The notes: generated from the sequence alone by a model not told the origin. Counted from the stretch's first letter, positions 11,123-29,760 are shown. The stretch is 64,000 nucleotides of DNA from Malania oleifera (GCF_029873635.1 NC_080423.1:102548991-102612990), one strand, 5' to 3'. Numbers and translations are program-made.

Positions 11123-12166
11123 TGTTGATGGAGGTGGCAACCTAAGATGGGATAAATTGAATTTAATAAAATTAAATGTTTGATACAAAACAAACCGAGC
11201 AAAATACACAATGTCAAAACAATTTAAAAAGAGAAGAAATTGAAAACTCATTTTATAGTGGTTCGGCTATTCTCACTTACGTCCACTCTCTCAGTGTCAG
11301 CTGCCTTGAGGTTCTAGCATTCCCTTTATTTTAATGGAGACTAAGGAAACTAATACAACCCCTTATTTTTTGAAGACAAGCCAAGCAAATTACAATCCTT
11401 ATTTTTAGAAGACCAAGGAACCAAATACAAGAAAGTTTACAACAAAAAATATCTTCTTAAGGAATAATTTATAAACTGAAGCTCACATAAGAAACTCTCA
11501 AAGAATATGCAAGATTACTGCTCAAGAGTTTTCTAAAGTTTCTCTCAAGAATGAGCAATCTATAACACAAAGAGAGACTAAGAGAGAATTGAAAGTAAGA
11601 GCGTTTGGATATTCAACATATATCTTTAACATTCTCTAACATTTAAAGGGTGTATATAGAGAGTAGGGAAAAACTAGTCCCTTTCAACCCCTTGGAGCAT
11701 TTTTGCTACTCAGACCGGTCAAGTGCTTATTGGACCCAGCTAACCACTTACTAGCCGTTAGATAGGAAAAACTAATTGTTGCAGGCAAAGTTTGCCATAT
11801 CATTCAACTGCTTTTAGGGGTCAGTCAACCACTTATAACTTCTACCTAGACCAATCGAGTGCTCCCTACGACCAATCAATTGCCCCCATCTCCAAGGTCA
11901 GGTTTAGTCATCCTTTTGTTCCAATAATTCTCCATTCTAAGTTCATTTGTGCTATGACTTCTATATTCTTATAGTTTTATAAATTGAAGTATAATACAAT
12001 TGAGAGAATAACAATACAAACAAATGAAACTTTAACTTTTCAAAACCTCTATTGATTCTTCAACTTCAATAGCTTAATACTATAAAAAACAACTTAAGTA
12101 CCAAGTCATTAATACACAATAGTTTCTTATTACCAAAATCAAGTTAATGAAACCTTAAGGCTAACA
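11123..12166 (-). repeat. 5' LTR of partial copia element, version A
   Basis: The LTR starts tgttgatggagg after the PBS and probably ends ttaaggctaaca, giving TG/CA ends and a length of about 1044 bp. It contains gtggttcggctattctcact followed by tacgtccactc, the same type of R-region block as in the other copia-like LTRs here. The right end is inferred from the terminal CA and is less certain than the left end, which the PBS fixes. Confidence 0.7.
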
Positions 12167-12391
12167 GATGGTAGTAAAAGAGATGACAATTTTGTTTTCG
12201 CTTTTAAATTTTGCACTATTTTCTTTTGTTTAAACTACCAAGGTCCCTTTCTCATTTTCTTCTTGGGATTTATTTTAAAGAATTGTCACTTGTACCACAT
12301 TCATTTTTGCTGATTTTTTTTATATAAATTATCCAAATAATTAAATATTTATTCATAAAAAAATGTAATTGTTTGTAATTTAATTTGATAG

Positions 12392-15300
12392 CAAAGAAGA
12401 AGCCATGAAATCAATGTTATATAGCTACAAGTATGGGTTTTCAGGATTTGCTGCAATGTTATCTGAGTCTCAAGCCAACAATATTTCAGGTAATGTGTAT
12501 TTGGAGAAAAATGTGATTTTCTTCTTAATGTGATATTGCACATGAATAAGATGCAATAATAAGTATTACTTACAATTCATATACCTTATTAACAAATAAA
12601 AATACAGGTTTTCCTGAAGTTCTTGGTGTATTTTCGAGTAGAATTTTGTCTCTCCACACAACTAGAAGCTGGGATTTTTTACAAGGAAAACCCCAAGTAG
12701 CAAGTGGAATATTTAATAAGAGTCATAATGGAAACGGATCAATTATTGGCATCCTTGATACTGGTAAGTACTAAAAACACCATACGCAAGTCAAGTTATG
12801 GAAATTTTACTTATTCATATGCACTTTTGTGTTCCCACATTCAATTTTTGTGGTATAGGAATTTGGCCTGAATCTGAAAGTTTCAATGATGAGGACATGG
12901 GACCGGTCCCATCCCATTGGAAAGGGATATGTCAAGAAGGCGAAAAATTCAATCTTTCCAATTGTAATAGGTTAAATTTCTTCACATTGTTCATCCTTAA
13001 TTTAGCATTCTTTACTACTTTACACGCCATTTTCTTCGCTTTAGTAAACTCGAACATTAAGGTGGAGGCCTAAAAATCAATGTTCCATTATTTCTATTTA
13101 AAAATACATTGCCGCTGGTATCACTTCCTCATTTTAATTATGCACCTTGAAGATTATTTTGCGGTATAAAAAAATTTTGGCCCACATTGTTGCCTGAAAT
13201 TTAGTCATTTTAGTTGTTGCAAGCATCAAATGAAACAATTGGAGCATCCAATTTCTACTTGTAATGTTGTAACATCAAATTTTGCTAAAATATTATGAAA
13301 TTACATAGAATATATAGTGAGTTTTATGAAATGTATTGAAATGATTTTTAATTTGATGATGCTTTTATAGCCTTTTTTTCTACTTCTTGCACAGCGAGAG
13401 CTCATTCTCGTATTCCATCATTTAACTCCTTGTGATGGAATGTATTAACAGAAAAATTATTGGCGCACGTTGGTACATTAAAGGGTATGAAGCACAATAT
13501 GAAAACGTGAATTCAACTGGTTGGGGTGATCTTTTATCTCCACGAGACCTAAATGGGCATGGCACTCATGTAGCCTCTACTGCAGCAGGGGCTTTCGTAC
13601 AAAATGCAAGTTTTCTAGGACTAGCTCAAGGATTGGCAAGAGGAGGTGCCCCATCAGCGTGCCTAGCTATTTACAAAACTTGTTGGAGCACTGATAACCA
13701 TTGCGCTGAAGCTGATATTCTTGCTGCTTTTGATGATGCTATTTATGATGGAGTGGATGTTGTTTCAGTATCTATTGGATTAGTAGTCCCATTTCGACCT
13801 TATATTGTGGATGCTGTGTCTATCGGCTCCTTTCACGCTGCAGCAAGAGGAATTTCTGTCGTCTGCGCTGCTGGGAATGACGGCCCTTTCGCTCAAACAG
13901 TTCAGAATACTGCTCCGTGGCTCATCAGTGTTGCTGCTTGCACCATTGATAGATCTTTCCCCACTTCGATCGCACTTGGGAGCAATCAAACGTTCGTGGT
14001 ACTTTTACTCCTTGAACTGCAGAAACAAATTTTTAGTTCATTTTACAAGAAGTAGCCTCCTAAGCCTTAGGTCTAGCTGTGAATGCTAATAAAAGAAGAG
14101 AACAACAAAGCATAACAATATCTATATGTGTTGTTTCAAATTAAATCGGATAATGTAATTTGATTCCATGCTACTTCAAATTCTTGGTTGATCGATCCAA
14201 CATGGTTTGCTTTCATGCTCCTTTGGTAAAAGCATCCCTAATTTCTTTTAGTATTTGCAACTATTAAGGGAATTTCATTAAAATTATAGGCTTACTCAAA
14301 ATTATGCATGTGGTCATCCCATCTCATTTTCAAAAATCACAATACTCACATTTTGCTCCGATCAAGATACATGTCAACCACCTTGTGATTCCAAATTCTA
14401 TTCAAAACTTCAAAATTATTGCATGATAATAAGCAATCTAAGTTTCTTCTTGGTAATTTATTTATCTTGCTTTGAATAAGCCATTGAACATGAGATTGAC
14501 AACTAGGTAATATAATGCTAAACTTAATACATAGAAAAACACAAATAAATAGAAAAATTGTATCCTTGCCTATATCACAATACCAATGTTTCAAGTTACC
14601 ATGTCATTTTTTGAAGTATGTTCTTTAAGTAGCACACTATTGTGGAATAACTTTTGTTATCTTTTGTAGGGCCAAGCTTTAAATACATGGGAAAAATGTG
14701 AACAACTTCTATCCTCTTAGGTATGGAGAGGGTCTTGCATCAATTGGCGCAAGCTCGGATGATGCCAAGTAATACAACTCTCCATTAATTTATTTTTACC
14801 ATCAAAGTCAATAAGAACCATCCTTTCTCTTTGTTTCTTTTGAAATGTAACAATGTTAAGAAACTCAAATTCGCAATGTTCATTAATTGTTAATAGAAGT
14901 TGTCAATTGGCTCCTTGAACGCCACACGAACAAGAGGAAAGGTCGTTCTCTGTTTTCAAACCCAATCTCAAAGTTCAGTGGGCATTGCACAGTTAACTGT
15001 ATATAGAGCTGGGGGAGTCGGTCTCATCTTTGCCCAAGCACCCACAAAAGAAATTGCACTATCCGAACGGTTTCCAGTTGTTCAAGTGGACTACACAATA
15101 GGAACATCACTTTGGTTATACGTGGTGTTAAACAGGTAGCACAGCATTTAAAAATAGTTAACTTTTAGACTCTATTTGAAACTCGTAAAAAATATTGCGA
15201 AAAAATATTTTTTGAAAATTCACATTTTCACATTTGATTATCAAATAGCATTTAGAGAGTGTTGACTTTTACACTCCATTTAAAACTCAAAATATATTAG

Positions 15301-17724
15301 AGAAAGGAAAATATCAAAAATTCACACTATCATGTTTGGTGATCAAGAAAAGCAAAAAAAAAAAAAACATACAAAAAATAAATAAATAAATTTCCTCCTT
15401 ATTGTCTTTTTCATTTCCTTTCCCCAATTAAAATTTTTATCCAATGGACTCTTACATATTGCTTTGAGATGCCTGGATTGAATAAAATGTACTATAAAAT
15501 TATATTAAAAATTTTTCAAATCTATTCAAATTCAAATTTGAGATCCGAAATTCATGCTTCCAACACTATCTTAGTGTTTTTATCCATTCTTTTAGTGCCA
15601 TCTATAATACGGTTTGATTGTTGGTAGACAATTGTAGATCTGCATCACAACTAAATAATGTATCAATGGTTTGAATTTTTGTTTCATGTCAGTAGGACCT
15701 AAAGCCATGGGGTCATTACTCAAATTCCACTATTGCGATCTGTTTTCTCCAAAAAGCTTTTGTATTTACATCACTACACACACACTTGCAATTGCACATA
15801 AATTTTTTAGAAGAAAATAGCATTGAGTAAATATCTATATATATTATCTAATTTAATAGGATTTTAATTTTAATATAATATAATAATTTAAAAAATGTTT
15901 GTTACCATCACATCACCTTCTAATCCAAAATAAACAAGTGACAAATGCCATTACATTTCACATGATCTTTATAAAGATTCTATGAACCAAACACCAAACA
16001 ACACCTAATCAAGGTTTGAATTGTATAAATTTAAAGTAATTAGTTGCAATCTTGAATAATATTCCTTAAACTAAACGCATGATGTCAAATTGATGGTTTT
16101 TTTTCACTAAAGGGCTTAACTAGTACCTCTCCCACTAAATTTTGAATGGTGGATCATGGTTTTTATTTAATATCTAAAGTGTTCATTCTTGTCTAATACA
16201 TAATTGCAGGAATAAGATGCATAAAATTTCATAAGGTGGATGACTTGTTTTATATTATCTGAATTGCCAAATCATCCATCATACTTTACGCATCTTTCAA
16301 ACAAAAGAATTAATTGTATAAATCAAAAACAATACTTCTACAAGATGGATTTTCTTGCTCAATCGATTATTATGATTATACGTGTGCGATGTGAGAATAT
16401 ATTCTTTGTTCGAAAGATTTTATTTTATACAGGTAAATGAGCAAGATTTTCGTTATCAGATCAAAGTGATCTGGTATCTTAAATACTAACTAACTTTGGA
16501 CCTAATCATCTAGGTTATATTAGACGAAGTAAATGATATTGAAGTGCCTTTTAAAGGAACAAAAAAAAAAAAAAACGGCTGGGGGGAGATGTGTGCGCCA
16601 GCGTATCCCGGGACTGGCCCGGGTGAACAGCATTGGAATCCCTAGAAAGAGGAAGAATGTGTTGCATGATTTAGTAGTCTTATAATTTCTAAATCATGGC
16701 CTTTCATCTACCAAACCTAGTGTTGTAATAAACTTGCTGTTTAAGTGACCCTTACTAATGGATTTCTTAACTTAGAGGTGATCCTAAGGTCAAGAGTAGT
16801 CCTACAACGACAAAATAGGGAAACAAATTGCCACACTGATAGGTAGCAACTAACTCTTCTCGAGGACCTAGCTCTCTGTCTCCTGCTATGTGTGAAGGTA
16901 ATACATATTTACATATTTTATTGTAGTGATCATTTAACGAATGCAGGTATGTTGGTTGACTGACATTTGCTGCACACGGGCGTTGAGATTTGGATGTATG
17001 GTCAAATTCGTCCTTTCATATACAATTTAAGTTCTATCTGCGTAATTCTAGGGTTGTCTAATATATCAGCCTTTGTGTGCTCTTATTAAAATCTATTATC
17101 CCCATGGAGCCCGGCTGCCATCAAATTCTGCACTTGTCACAACAGTAGGGGGAAATCACAAAGAATTTATGGAAGGTACTTCTCTGGGTAGTGTGTGTGT
17201 GTTAAAAAAAATTTCTGTCTCTTATTTGTACACATACTACGCACCCACTCGTACACATGTAGCTTCCATAAAGGATTGTATATGGTCCAACATTATGATG
17301 AAGGACTGCCAAGTACGCGGGGCCGATCATTCGATTGGACGTGGGTGTGTTAATCCAATAAAGCCATAGATCCGGTCTGTGTTTGACCCTGGAAACTATG
17401 ACATGGTCAATTTATTTTGCTCCCATGGGCTATGATGAAAAGTAAAGTGAATCATTTCAAATGATGGGATGCTCACCCAATGCAATGGAACAACAATTTC
17501 TTGAACTCTCAATTTGCCTTATTTCCGTTCCGGAACTAAGAATTTGCTTAACCATATAAGGACAGCTGACAAATGTTGGTCACAGCAAATTCCTTGGTAA
17601 CAGTTTCATTTACGAAGCACCACCCAGGAATAAGTCTGATAGTTGAACCGCAATTTTGCTCTTCACGGCGCGTTAAAGAAGATCAAGTTTAGATCAATTA
17701 TGCTCCCAACTAAGAGTTCAGGAC
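12392..17724 (+). pseudogene. Subtilisin-like serine protease (S8), version A, frameshifted and cut by gap
   Basis: This is the same gene as 21814-27237. Exons at 12392-12489, 12608-12763, 12859-12970 and 13452-13998 are in frame and carry the Asp (DTG), His (GHGTH) and Asn (AAGND) catalytic regions. Exon 5 (14670-14768) has one extra A in the gggaaaaatg run, and exon 6 (14897-15135) lacks one A after gttgtc. The later exons (about 16777-16904, 16970-17141, 17264-17724) have many one-base errors that scramble the catalytic-serine region and the C-terminus. The last exon stops at the N gap. The errors cluster towards the gap, so this is probably a poorly polished contig end and not a true pseudogene. 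Confidence 0.9.
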
Positions 17725-17824
17725 NNNNNNNNNNNNNNNNNNNNNNNNNNNNNNNNNNNNNNNNNNNNNNNNNNNNNNNNNNNNNNNNNNNNNNNNNNNN
17801 NNNNNNNNNNNNNNNNNNNNNNNN
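17725..17824. other. Assembly gap of exactly 100 N
   Basis: One hundred consecutive N bases. A round number like this is the convention for a scaffold join of unknown size. The two flanks are opposite ends of the same repeated block, which suggests that the true gap is negative, meaning the contigs overlap. Confidence 0.99.
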
Positions 17825-19030
17825 GGCCACACGTGATCCGATATGTTGGCTGAAGGGATAATGGCAGAAAAAAAAAAAAAAGCTATCTCCGTCAAGATTC
17901 AGTCGTGCAAAAAGAGCACATTGGGTCAGCGTCCAGCCTCTTTTTTGCAAATTAGCTGTTGTAAGGATTTTATTATTGAAGTTCAACTAGGCAGGATGGC
18001 ATTGATCTTTGAGGGCATGAGGGGTTTCCAAATCATTTTGAGAGGCACGCTTATGAGCATATGATAACATTGGAGAAAGGGTATTATAAAACTGTGAACT
18101 GTAAAATTTAGGCTAGAAAGACCCATAAGTCGAGATTAGACTCCTCTTTGTTAACATGTATATATCTCAAGTAAAGAGCTCAAACAATTGTTTGACTTCC
18201 TTGCCTCTAACTTATCTAACAAAAGATAAGTCTCAAAAGGAGTTATTGTTGGAGGACTCACAATTTTCATACGCACTCTAACTTCCTTCGACTGCCAAGA
18301 TACAAATATTTAAGAAAATTATTGGAGGGTTTGATTTGTGGCCCACCACTTGTCCTATACAAAATTTTATTTACCTCTGTCTCCAATTTGATTGATACGC
18401 AATCCCAAATTGTAACCTTCAATCTAACCGTACTTCGAACGAACCCCAACCAAAGCTACTTCAAGGCATTGTTGGAGACGCACTAACTAACGTTTATCAT
18501 CCAGTATTTAAACACAAATCACTGATTTCCGAGTGCCTTGGCTTCCCTACTAATCTCCACAACCATTTTTTCCATTTATATCTTTAATCATAGCTCCATA
18601 TTTTTAATACCCAACCCACCCTGGATTTAGGCTTTGAAACTAATTTCTAGTTACGAGTGGGTATTTGAATTTTCCTCCTCCTGTCCTTTCGCATAAAAAT
18701 TCCTTTGCAACAGACAACTTTCTTTGGCGAGGGAAAAATAGACAAGAAAATATGGCAGTTTGATATTTGAAGAAATTGATTGGATAAAGTCAACCCACCT
18801 CCCATCAGAGAAATTTTGCTTCTGTGTAGGCAACATCTGCTTCTGCCCAATTTTTAAATAATCATCCCATACATGAGAAGAGCTTGCCTTGAGCCCCATC
18901 GGGAGCCTAAAGTAGAAGTAGGAAATGATGCTCCTTTAACAATTTAGATTTCAGCGATCTCATCCACTTTGCTTGAAAGTCCAATCGAAAAAATAGGTTC
19001 GTAGAGAGATCAACTTCTTTGTTTAAGTTT
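17825..19030 (-). mobile_element. LINE 3' region, version B, low-quality copy
   Basis: This corresponds to 8397-9612. The minus strand still shows the zf-RVT remnant (CHYPFSQHIG, near 17840-17870) and, near 18840-18960, the segment ending in SSSHVWDDYL. More frameshifts are present than in version A. It begins abruptly at the gap, lacking the 3' tail seen at 7958-8396. Confidence 0.8.
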
Positions 19031-21590
19031 TCAATTTAAGTTCGTCTTTCTTCATATTTTCAAATCTCAACTCATTATGCTCAATGATCATTAATTATAA
19101 AAATCAAAATATGATATTCAATTGAAGCAAGCTCCCCCCTAACAAGCATTCAAATTTCTAATAAGGTTTGCGAAAAATCATTTCGACATAAAATATTTTC
19201 AATCTTTCTCAACATTCGACAAAACTTTTGTTTATCAAAGTCAATAAAAAAAAATCAAATTCAAAAAAAAAATTATTGTCATATTTTAGTAGCATAATAT
19301 TTGCCCAAAATGTCATATAAATAAAATATCAAACAATTTAAAAATGAAACTTTAAGTAAAAACAATTGTTTGAATTTGTAGAATTTTTTAAAAAGCCCAA
19401 GTTTCATTTTTCAAAGAATCCATTTTCAATTTTCACACATTCTCAAATTTAAGATATTAAGCAAGTCATCTTGAATTTTTTTTTCATTCAAGAGGAGGAG
19501 TTATCTTCATCTTTCTCCTCAATAATCATGAATCAAATGGCATTGAAAGTCTTTTTCTTGAACCTCCTATTTCCTTCTTGAGATAGGCGATCGATTCAAA
19601 TATTTCCCAACTTCTTGGCATTCATAAAAATACTTTCTCTTGCTTTCTTTTCTTGTTCTTTATTATTTTTTCATTCTTTTCATCCTTCTTCATTTCATCA
19701 TGATCTTGTAAATTTTTTGGTGATGAGTATCTATTGATACTATTTCTTCAATCACTATCTTCCTCTCCCTCCTTTTCTTCTTGTTGAGGCAAGTTCTAAT
19801 GTTTTTCTTCTTGTCTCTTGTATCTCATCACCCTCTTTACTTCCATTTTATGCACAAGAAGAAACCTAAATAACTCCTCAAGAGGAGAGTTCTTGTAGGT
19901 CTTTTTACTCTACAATTGTGGTCTTCTTGACCTCCCACTTTTTATCAAGCACCTAAGTATTCTTTGCCACAAGTACAAAATTAGCATAATTATTGTCAAG
20001 AGATTTTAGAGCATTAATTATATCAGCACACTTAGTAAATATATCATTAATTTTCTTATTTTGATGCATTTCAAACATTTCATATTCCATGACAAACATA
20101 TTTATCCTTCAATATTTTACCCTTGAGGTTCCCTCATGGATTACATGAAGAGTGCGCCAAATTTGATTTGCAGAGATATATTCAATGATGCGATTTAAAT
20201 TCTCTGCAGTCTAATGCATAATGTAAAATATTCATAATTTAGAGTTTATTTGGCGCATGCATTTTTCATTTTCATTCCACATATTTTTTAAGTTTTGGCT
20301 TGGTCTCACCATTCTCCACAATGGCTAGGGGAGTGGATCCATCTTGGATAACATTCCAAATTTTAAAATTTAAAAGATTTTAGAAAAATGGTGGTTTTAT
20401 TTTTTCAATAGGCAAAGTCTTCTCAATTAAAAAATGGAGGTCAAATGATGGAAAATCCATCAATGCCAATGTTGACAATGGCATAAATCATTCAAAGACG
20501 GTTAAGTCAAAATTTAAAAGAAGAGCCCTTACTCTGATACCAATTGTTGATGGAGGTGGCAACCCTAAGATGGGATAAATTGAATTTAATAAAATTAAAT
20601 GTTTGATACAAAACAAACCGAGCAAAATACACAATGTCAAAACAATTTAAAAGAGAAGAAATTGAAAACTCATTTTTATAGTGGTTCGGCTATTCTCACT
20701 TACGTCCACTCTCTCAGTGTCAGCTGCCTTGAGGTTCTAGCATTCCCTTTATTTTAATGGAGACTAAGGAAACTAATACAACCCCTTATTTTTTGAAGAC
20801 AAGCCAAGCAAATTACAATCCTTATTTTTAGAAGACCAAGGAACCAAATACAAGAAAGTTTACAACAAAAAATATCTTCTTAAGGAATAATTTATAAACT
20901 GAAGCTCACATAAGAAACTCTCAAAGAATATGCAAGATTACTGCTCAAGAGTTTTCTAAAGTTTCTCTCAAGAATGAGCAATCTATAACACAAAGAGAGA
21001 CTAGAGAGAATTGAAAGTAAGAGCGTTTGGATATTCAACATATATCTTTAACATTCTCTAACATTTAAAGGGTGTATATAGAGAGTAGGGAAAAAACTAG
21101 TCCCTTTCAACCCCTTGGAGCATTTTTTGCTACTCAGACCGGTCAAGTGCTTATTGGACCCAGCTAACCACTACTAGCCGTTAGATAGGAAAACTAATTG
21201 TTGCAGGCAAAGTTTGCCATATCATTCAACTGCTTTTAGGGGTCAGTCAACCACTTATAACTTCTACCTAGACCAATCGAGTGCTCCCTACGACCAATCA
21301 ATTGCCCCCATCTCCAAGGTCAGGTTTAGTCATCCTTTTGTTCCCAATAATTCTCCATCTCTAAGTTCATTTGTGCTATGACTTCTATATTCTTATAGTT
21401 TTATAAATTGAAGTATAATACAATTGAGAGCATAACAATACAAACAAATGAAACTTTAACTTTTCAAAACCTCTATTGATTCTTCAACTTCAATAGCTTA
21501 ATACTATAAAAAACAACTTAAGTACCAAGTCATTAATACACAATAGTTTCTTATTACCAAAATCAAGTTAATGAAACCTTAAGGCTAACA
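19031..21590 (-). mobile_element. Partial Ty1/copia element, version B
   Basis: This corresponds to 9613-12166, with gag remnants at about 19610-20415, a PBS (ATTGGTATCAGAG on the minus strand) at 20532-20544 and an LTR at 20545-21590. The gag frames are more broken than in version A because of added indels before about 19.9 kb. No pol domains are present. Confidence 0.85.
20545..21590 (-). repeat. 5' LTR of partial copia element, version B
   Basis: This LTR is nearly identical to 11123-12166 (1046 against 1044 bp), differing by a handful of single-base indels in homopolymers. It begins tgttgatggagg and probably ends aaggctaaca, followed by gatgg in both versions. Confidence 0.72.
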
Positions 21591-21813
21591 GATGGTAGTA
21601 AAAGAGATGACAATTTTGTTTTCGCTTTTAAATTTTGCACTATTTTCTTTGTTTAAACTACCAAGGTCCCTTTTCTATTTTCTTCTTGGGATTTATTTTA
21701 AAGAATTGTCACTTGTACCACATTCATTTTTGCTGATTTTTTTTATATAAATTATCCAAATAATTAATATTTATTCATAAAAAAATGTAATTGTTTGTAA
21801 TTTAATTTGATAG

Positions 21814-27237
<5,424 letters not shown>

Positions 27238-28221
27238 TCGAAAGGATAAGCTCGGCTTTTCTTTATCAATCATGATTGCTATCAATGTTCAACTTCTTGT
27301 TAACTACTTTGTTAGTACTATGATCAAACTTGTTTGTTACTGAAGTGGTTGACTTTTCTTATTGTTTGTGTTTTCAACTTAGTATATCACTAAAATGGCT
27401 TTAAGAAACATTGTGGATTTAAGTTTTCAACAATCCCTTCATCCCCCCAAGTTCAAGATGCATGTCTAATCTTGGTAAGTATAATAGTATTAGATATCTT
27501 AAAACTAATAAATACATATGTGAATAAAATCTAACTCATTGGTTCTAATAATGAGCGTCTTGGCCTAGTTAGTTATTTCAATTGCCGACCAAAATTGGCC
27601 TACAATAGGTTTGTGCAACGGCGGCTCAGGTGGATGGCATTTTAGGTAGTCAAAGGCCTAGAGCTACAAAAACCCCTCTTGGCTCGTCTAAATGGAAAAA
27701 TAGAAGATCCATTTGACTTGACTTTATTTGTCAACTTAACGCAATTTAGTCCTCTAATCATCACCATCACCATCATTATGTTTTAAATTTATTTTTTACA
27801 AATTAAAAAATGTCAAACAAAACCCCAAAAAATTATTTATTATCATTACTAGTATTAGAATTATTGCTACTACTAATCATCATAATAATTATTACTATTA
27901 GGATTAGTATCATTCTTAGTGAATCTTATTACATATTTTATTTAGGCCATTGATGCTTCCAAAGAATTATAAAAATGATCGAGCATTTGAAAATATGACT
28001 TCTTGAAATGTGAAATTTTCTTTTATATTTGTCTTATTATATTTTGATTCATTCATTTCATGTGTTTTATGTTAAAAATTAGTACAAATTTAGAAAATTG
28101 TAAAGCTTTGCAAAATTTTTTTTAAAAAAAAAAGTTATGCTTTTTTTTAAAATAATTGGAAAATAGGTTGTATTTAGGGTTCTAACTATTTATATTTTTA
28201 ACTTGTTAGTTGTTTTGTCTT
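27238..28221. other. Subtilase downstream region, no gene
   Basis: AT-rich sequence. An AATAAA lies at 27523-27528, 286 bp past the stop, and could serve polyadenylation, but the sequence is so AT-rich that this may be chance. At about 27757-27940 there is a low-complexity run of atc, att and act triplets. No coding frame is supported. Confidence 0.5.
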
Positions 28222-29035
28222 TTTTTCTTATAGGAAAAGAAAACTTCATTCATAGGAAGACAATTTACGTAAGAAAGAATGAGACGTCTCCCCAAAAAGG
28301 ACCTAGAATTATTCAATAAAACCACTTAAAAGAATATCAAAAAATTAATAAATCAACATTGCAAAATTTTCCTCCAATTTCTATGTAACTTATGAAGAAT
28401 AATTCCTCTCAAAAAACCCAAACTAGCACCCACTGAGGCCAAATACTAATTTTTTCCCTAAACCTGCACCTCATTTAATTTTTTCCATTGAATATCCTTG
28501 TGTTACGCATCAACCATAACACCCATAAAACTATGAATATTCCACACTTCCATAGCATTGCCTTGTCCTTACTCCTACCAAAGCCTTTGAAAGAAATAGC
28601 TAACAATTCACCAACCAAAGAGGGAAAAACCCAGGCATCTCCTAAAATAACAAAAAGCATATTCCAAATCCTCCAAGAATATTCATAACATAAAAAAATA
28701 GGAAAAGTCGTCTCTGAATTTTTGTAATAGAACACATAACATCAAAAGAGAGAGCCTTCAAAGGCCACCTAATTTGCAACAAGTTATCAGTATTAATTTT
28801 ATTTAGCACAACAAACCAAATGAAAGCTTTAATTTTTGGAGGAGCCTTAGCCTTCCAAATGACATGTTATGAGTGGGAAAGAAAATTTCGAGTCAAGAAT
28901 TTGAAAAAAAAAAATCCCATCCATATTAGAAGCTTTCTTAAATGAATAATACCTAGAAAGTTCGTAATTCGAATTCTTGATTATAACTATCTGTGTACCA
29001 TAAGAATCATTAGTGAATGTCCTAAATTCTTTACA
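28222..29035 (-). mobile_element. LINE fragment with zf-RVT domain
   Basis: The minus strand at 28475-28735 reads WVFPSLVGELLAISFKGFGR and then WLMRNTRIFNGKN. Further upstream, at about 28745-28860, it reads KIKAFIWFVV followed by NTDNLLQIRWP. This is the zinc-binding C-terminal region of plant LINE ORF2. It differs from the LINE at 7958-9612. The RT core is absent. A T-rich run near 28140-28230 on the plus strand is where a poly(A) tail of a minus-strand insertion would lie. It is a relic of a few hundred bases. Confidence 0.8.
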
Positions 29036-29760
29036 CACTTCAATTATTATTTTTCTTCTTGTTTGCCTTACTTCTCACTTGATAGATCGTTGAGGCAGCA
29101 CTTGACTGGCCCTTAACATAATCTAGGGGACAAATATGGTTCAAAAAGTTTTCTTAGATGAATGGAAATGCCTTAACTCAAATGATAACCGAGAGAGTGT
29201 GATAAGCTAATGGGACAATAAATGTTCAATGGAGTTTCTACTAATTGGTTATTTATCTAGGTTTGGTTAATAGATCACTATCAATTGCTTCATCTCTTTC
29301 ATCTCTAAGCTAACATAACCTAGGTACAGGAAAATCTATAGTTTCAATATGCACAAAAAAAATAAGGCTTGGGAATATGGTTATATGAGAGGAATGTATT
29401 AGCACTTCTTACATGCCAGTTTTTACAAACGATATAATTACCTTTGAATTCAATTATTCAAGACTTAAGGTTCTTATAGTTTCTTAGATTTCTAGCTCTT
29501 AAATATTAACTAGTCTCACAAATGCGGAAGTTATTCTCACCTCAGGAGGTTTAGAAGGATGCAATCACCCCCTTATGAATTATATTGTTAGATTAAGTAC
29601 CAAAATGTTTAACGCAATCATCAAGAAAGTTGAAATTATTGAAGTAGATAAATCACCCCTTTAATTCTTAGAGGAGACAACATTTTCCCATTTTATATTA
29701 TCCATCATGGAGTAGCACACACAAACACAAAAAGATAAAGGCAGTGAAAAAACAACCAAC
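29036..29760 (-). repeat. LTR-like module (tail portion), minus orientation
   Basis: tatttatctaggtttggtta near 29245-29265 and gtattagcacttcttac near 29398-29414 align with 30890-31040. There the same order of words appears as tatttaactaggtgtggtta and gtattagcacccctcc. Just left of the module gttcaatggagtttctac (29228-29245) matches gttcaatgaagtcgccac at 30867-30884. It is a worn copy of the LTR end described at 30865-31884. The bases 29036-29100 also resemble 51076-51130. Confidence 0.55.

Larger units (their letters stand above)
9613..12166 (-). mobile_element. Partial Ty1/copia element (gag, PBS, one LTR), version A
   Basis: On the minus strand an LTR (11123-12166) is followed by a PBS (11110-11122) and a gag region (about 10190-10990). 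Beyond that, to 9613, lies a less readable gag tail. No protease, integrase or RT and no second LTR are seen before the LINE at 9612. The element was either cut by the LINE insertion or by deletion. It ends 225 bp upstream of the first recognisable subtilase exon, so it may sit in that gene's first intron or have removed its 5' end. It is repeated at 19031-21590. Confidence 0.85.
8397..17724. repeat. Duplicated 9.3 kb block, version A (left contig end)
   Basis: This block matches 17825-27134 in the same orientation over its whole length. Offsets stay between about 9410 and 9423 bp. The right end (…actaagagttcaggac) corresponds to the interior of the last subtilase exon in version B. Agreement is near-perfect from about 10.4 to 14.6 kb and becomes ragged, with many one-base gains and losses, from about 15.1 kb to the gap. 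The left part, 8.4-10.4 kb, is the cleaner of the two versions. Confidence 0.95.

Noticed and set aside
13780-13989. Minus-strand 69-codon frame inside subtilase exon 4 (and at 23203-23412)
   Set aside because: It is the shadow of the strongly coding plus-strand exon and has no domain of its own.
17643-17986. Open frames running through the N gap on both strands
   Set aside because: They exist only because N codons are not stops; the flanking text is subtilase C-terminus on one side and LINE on the other.
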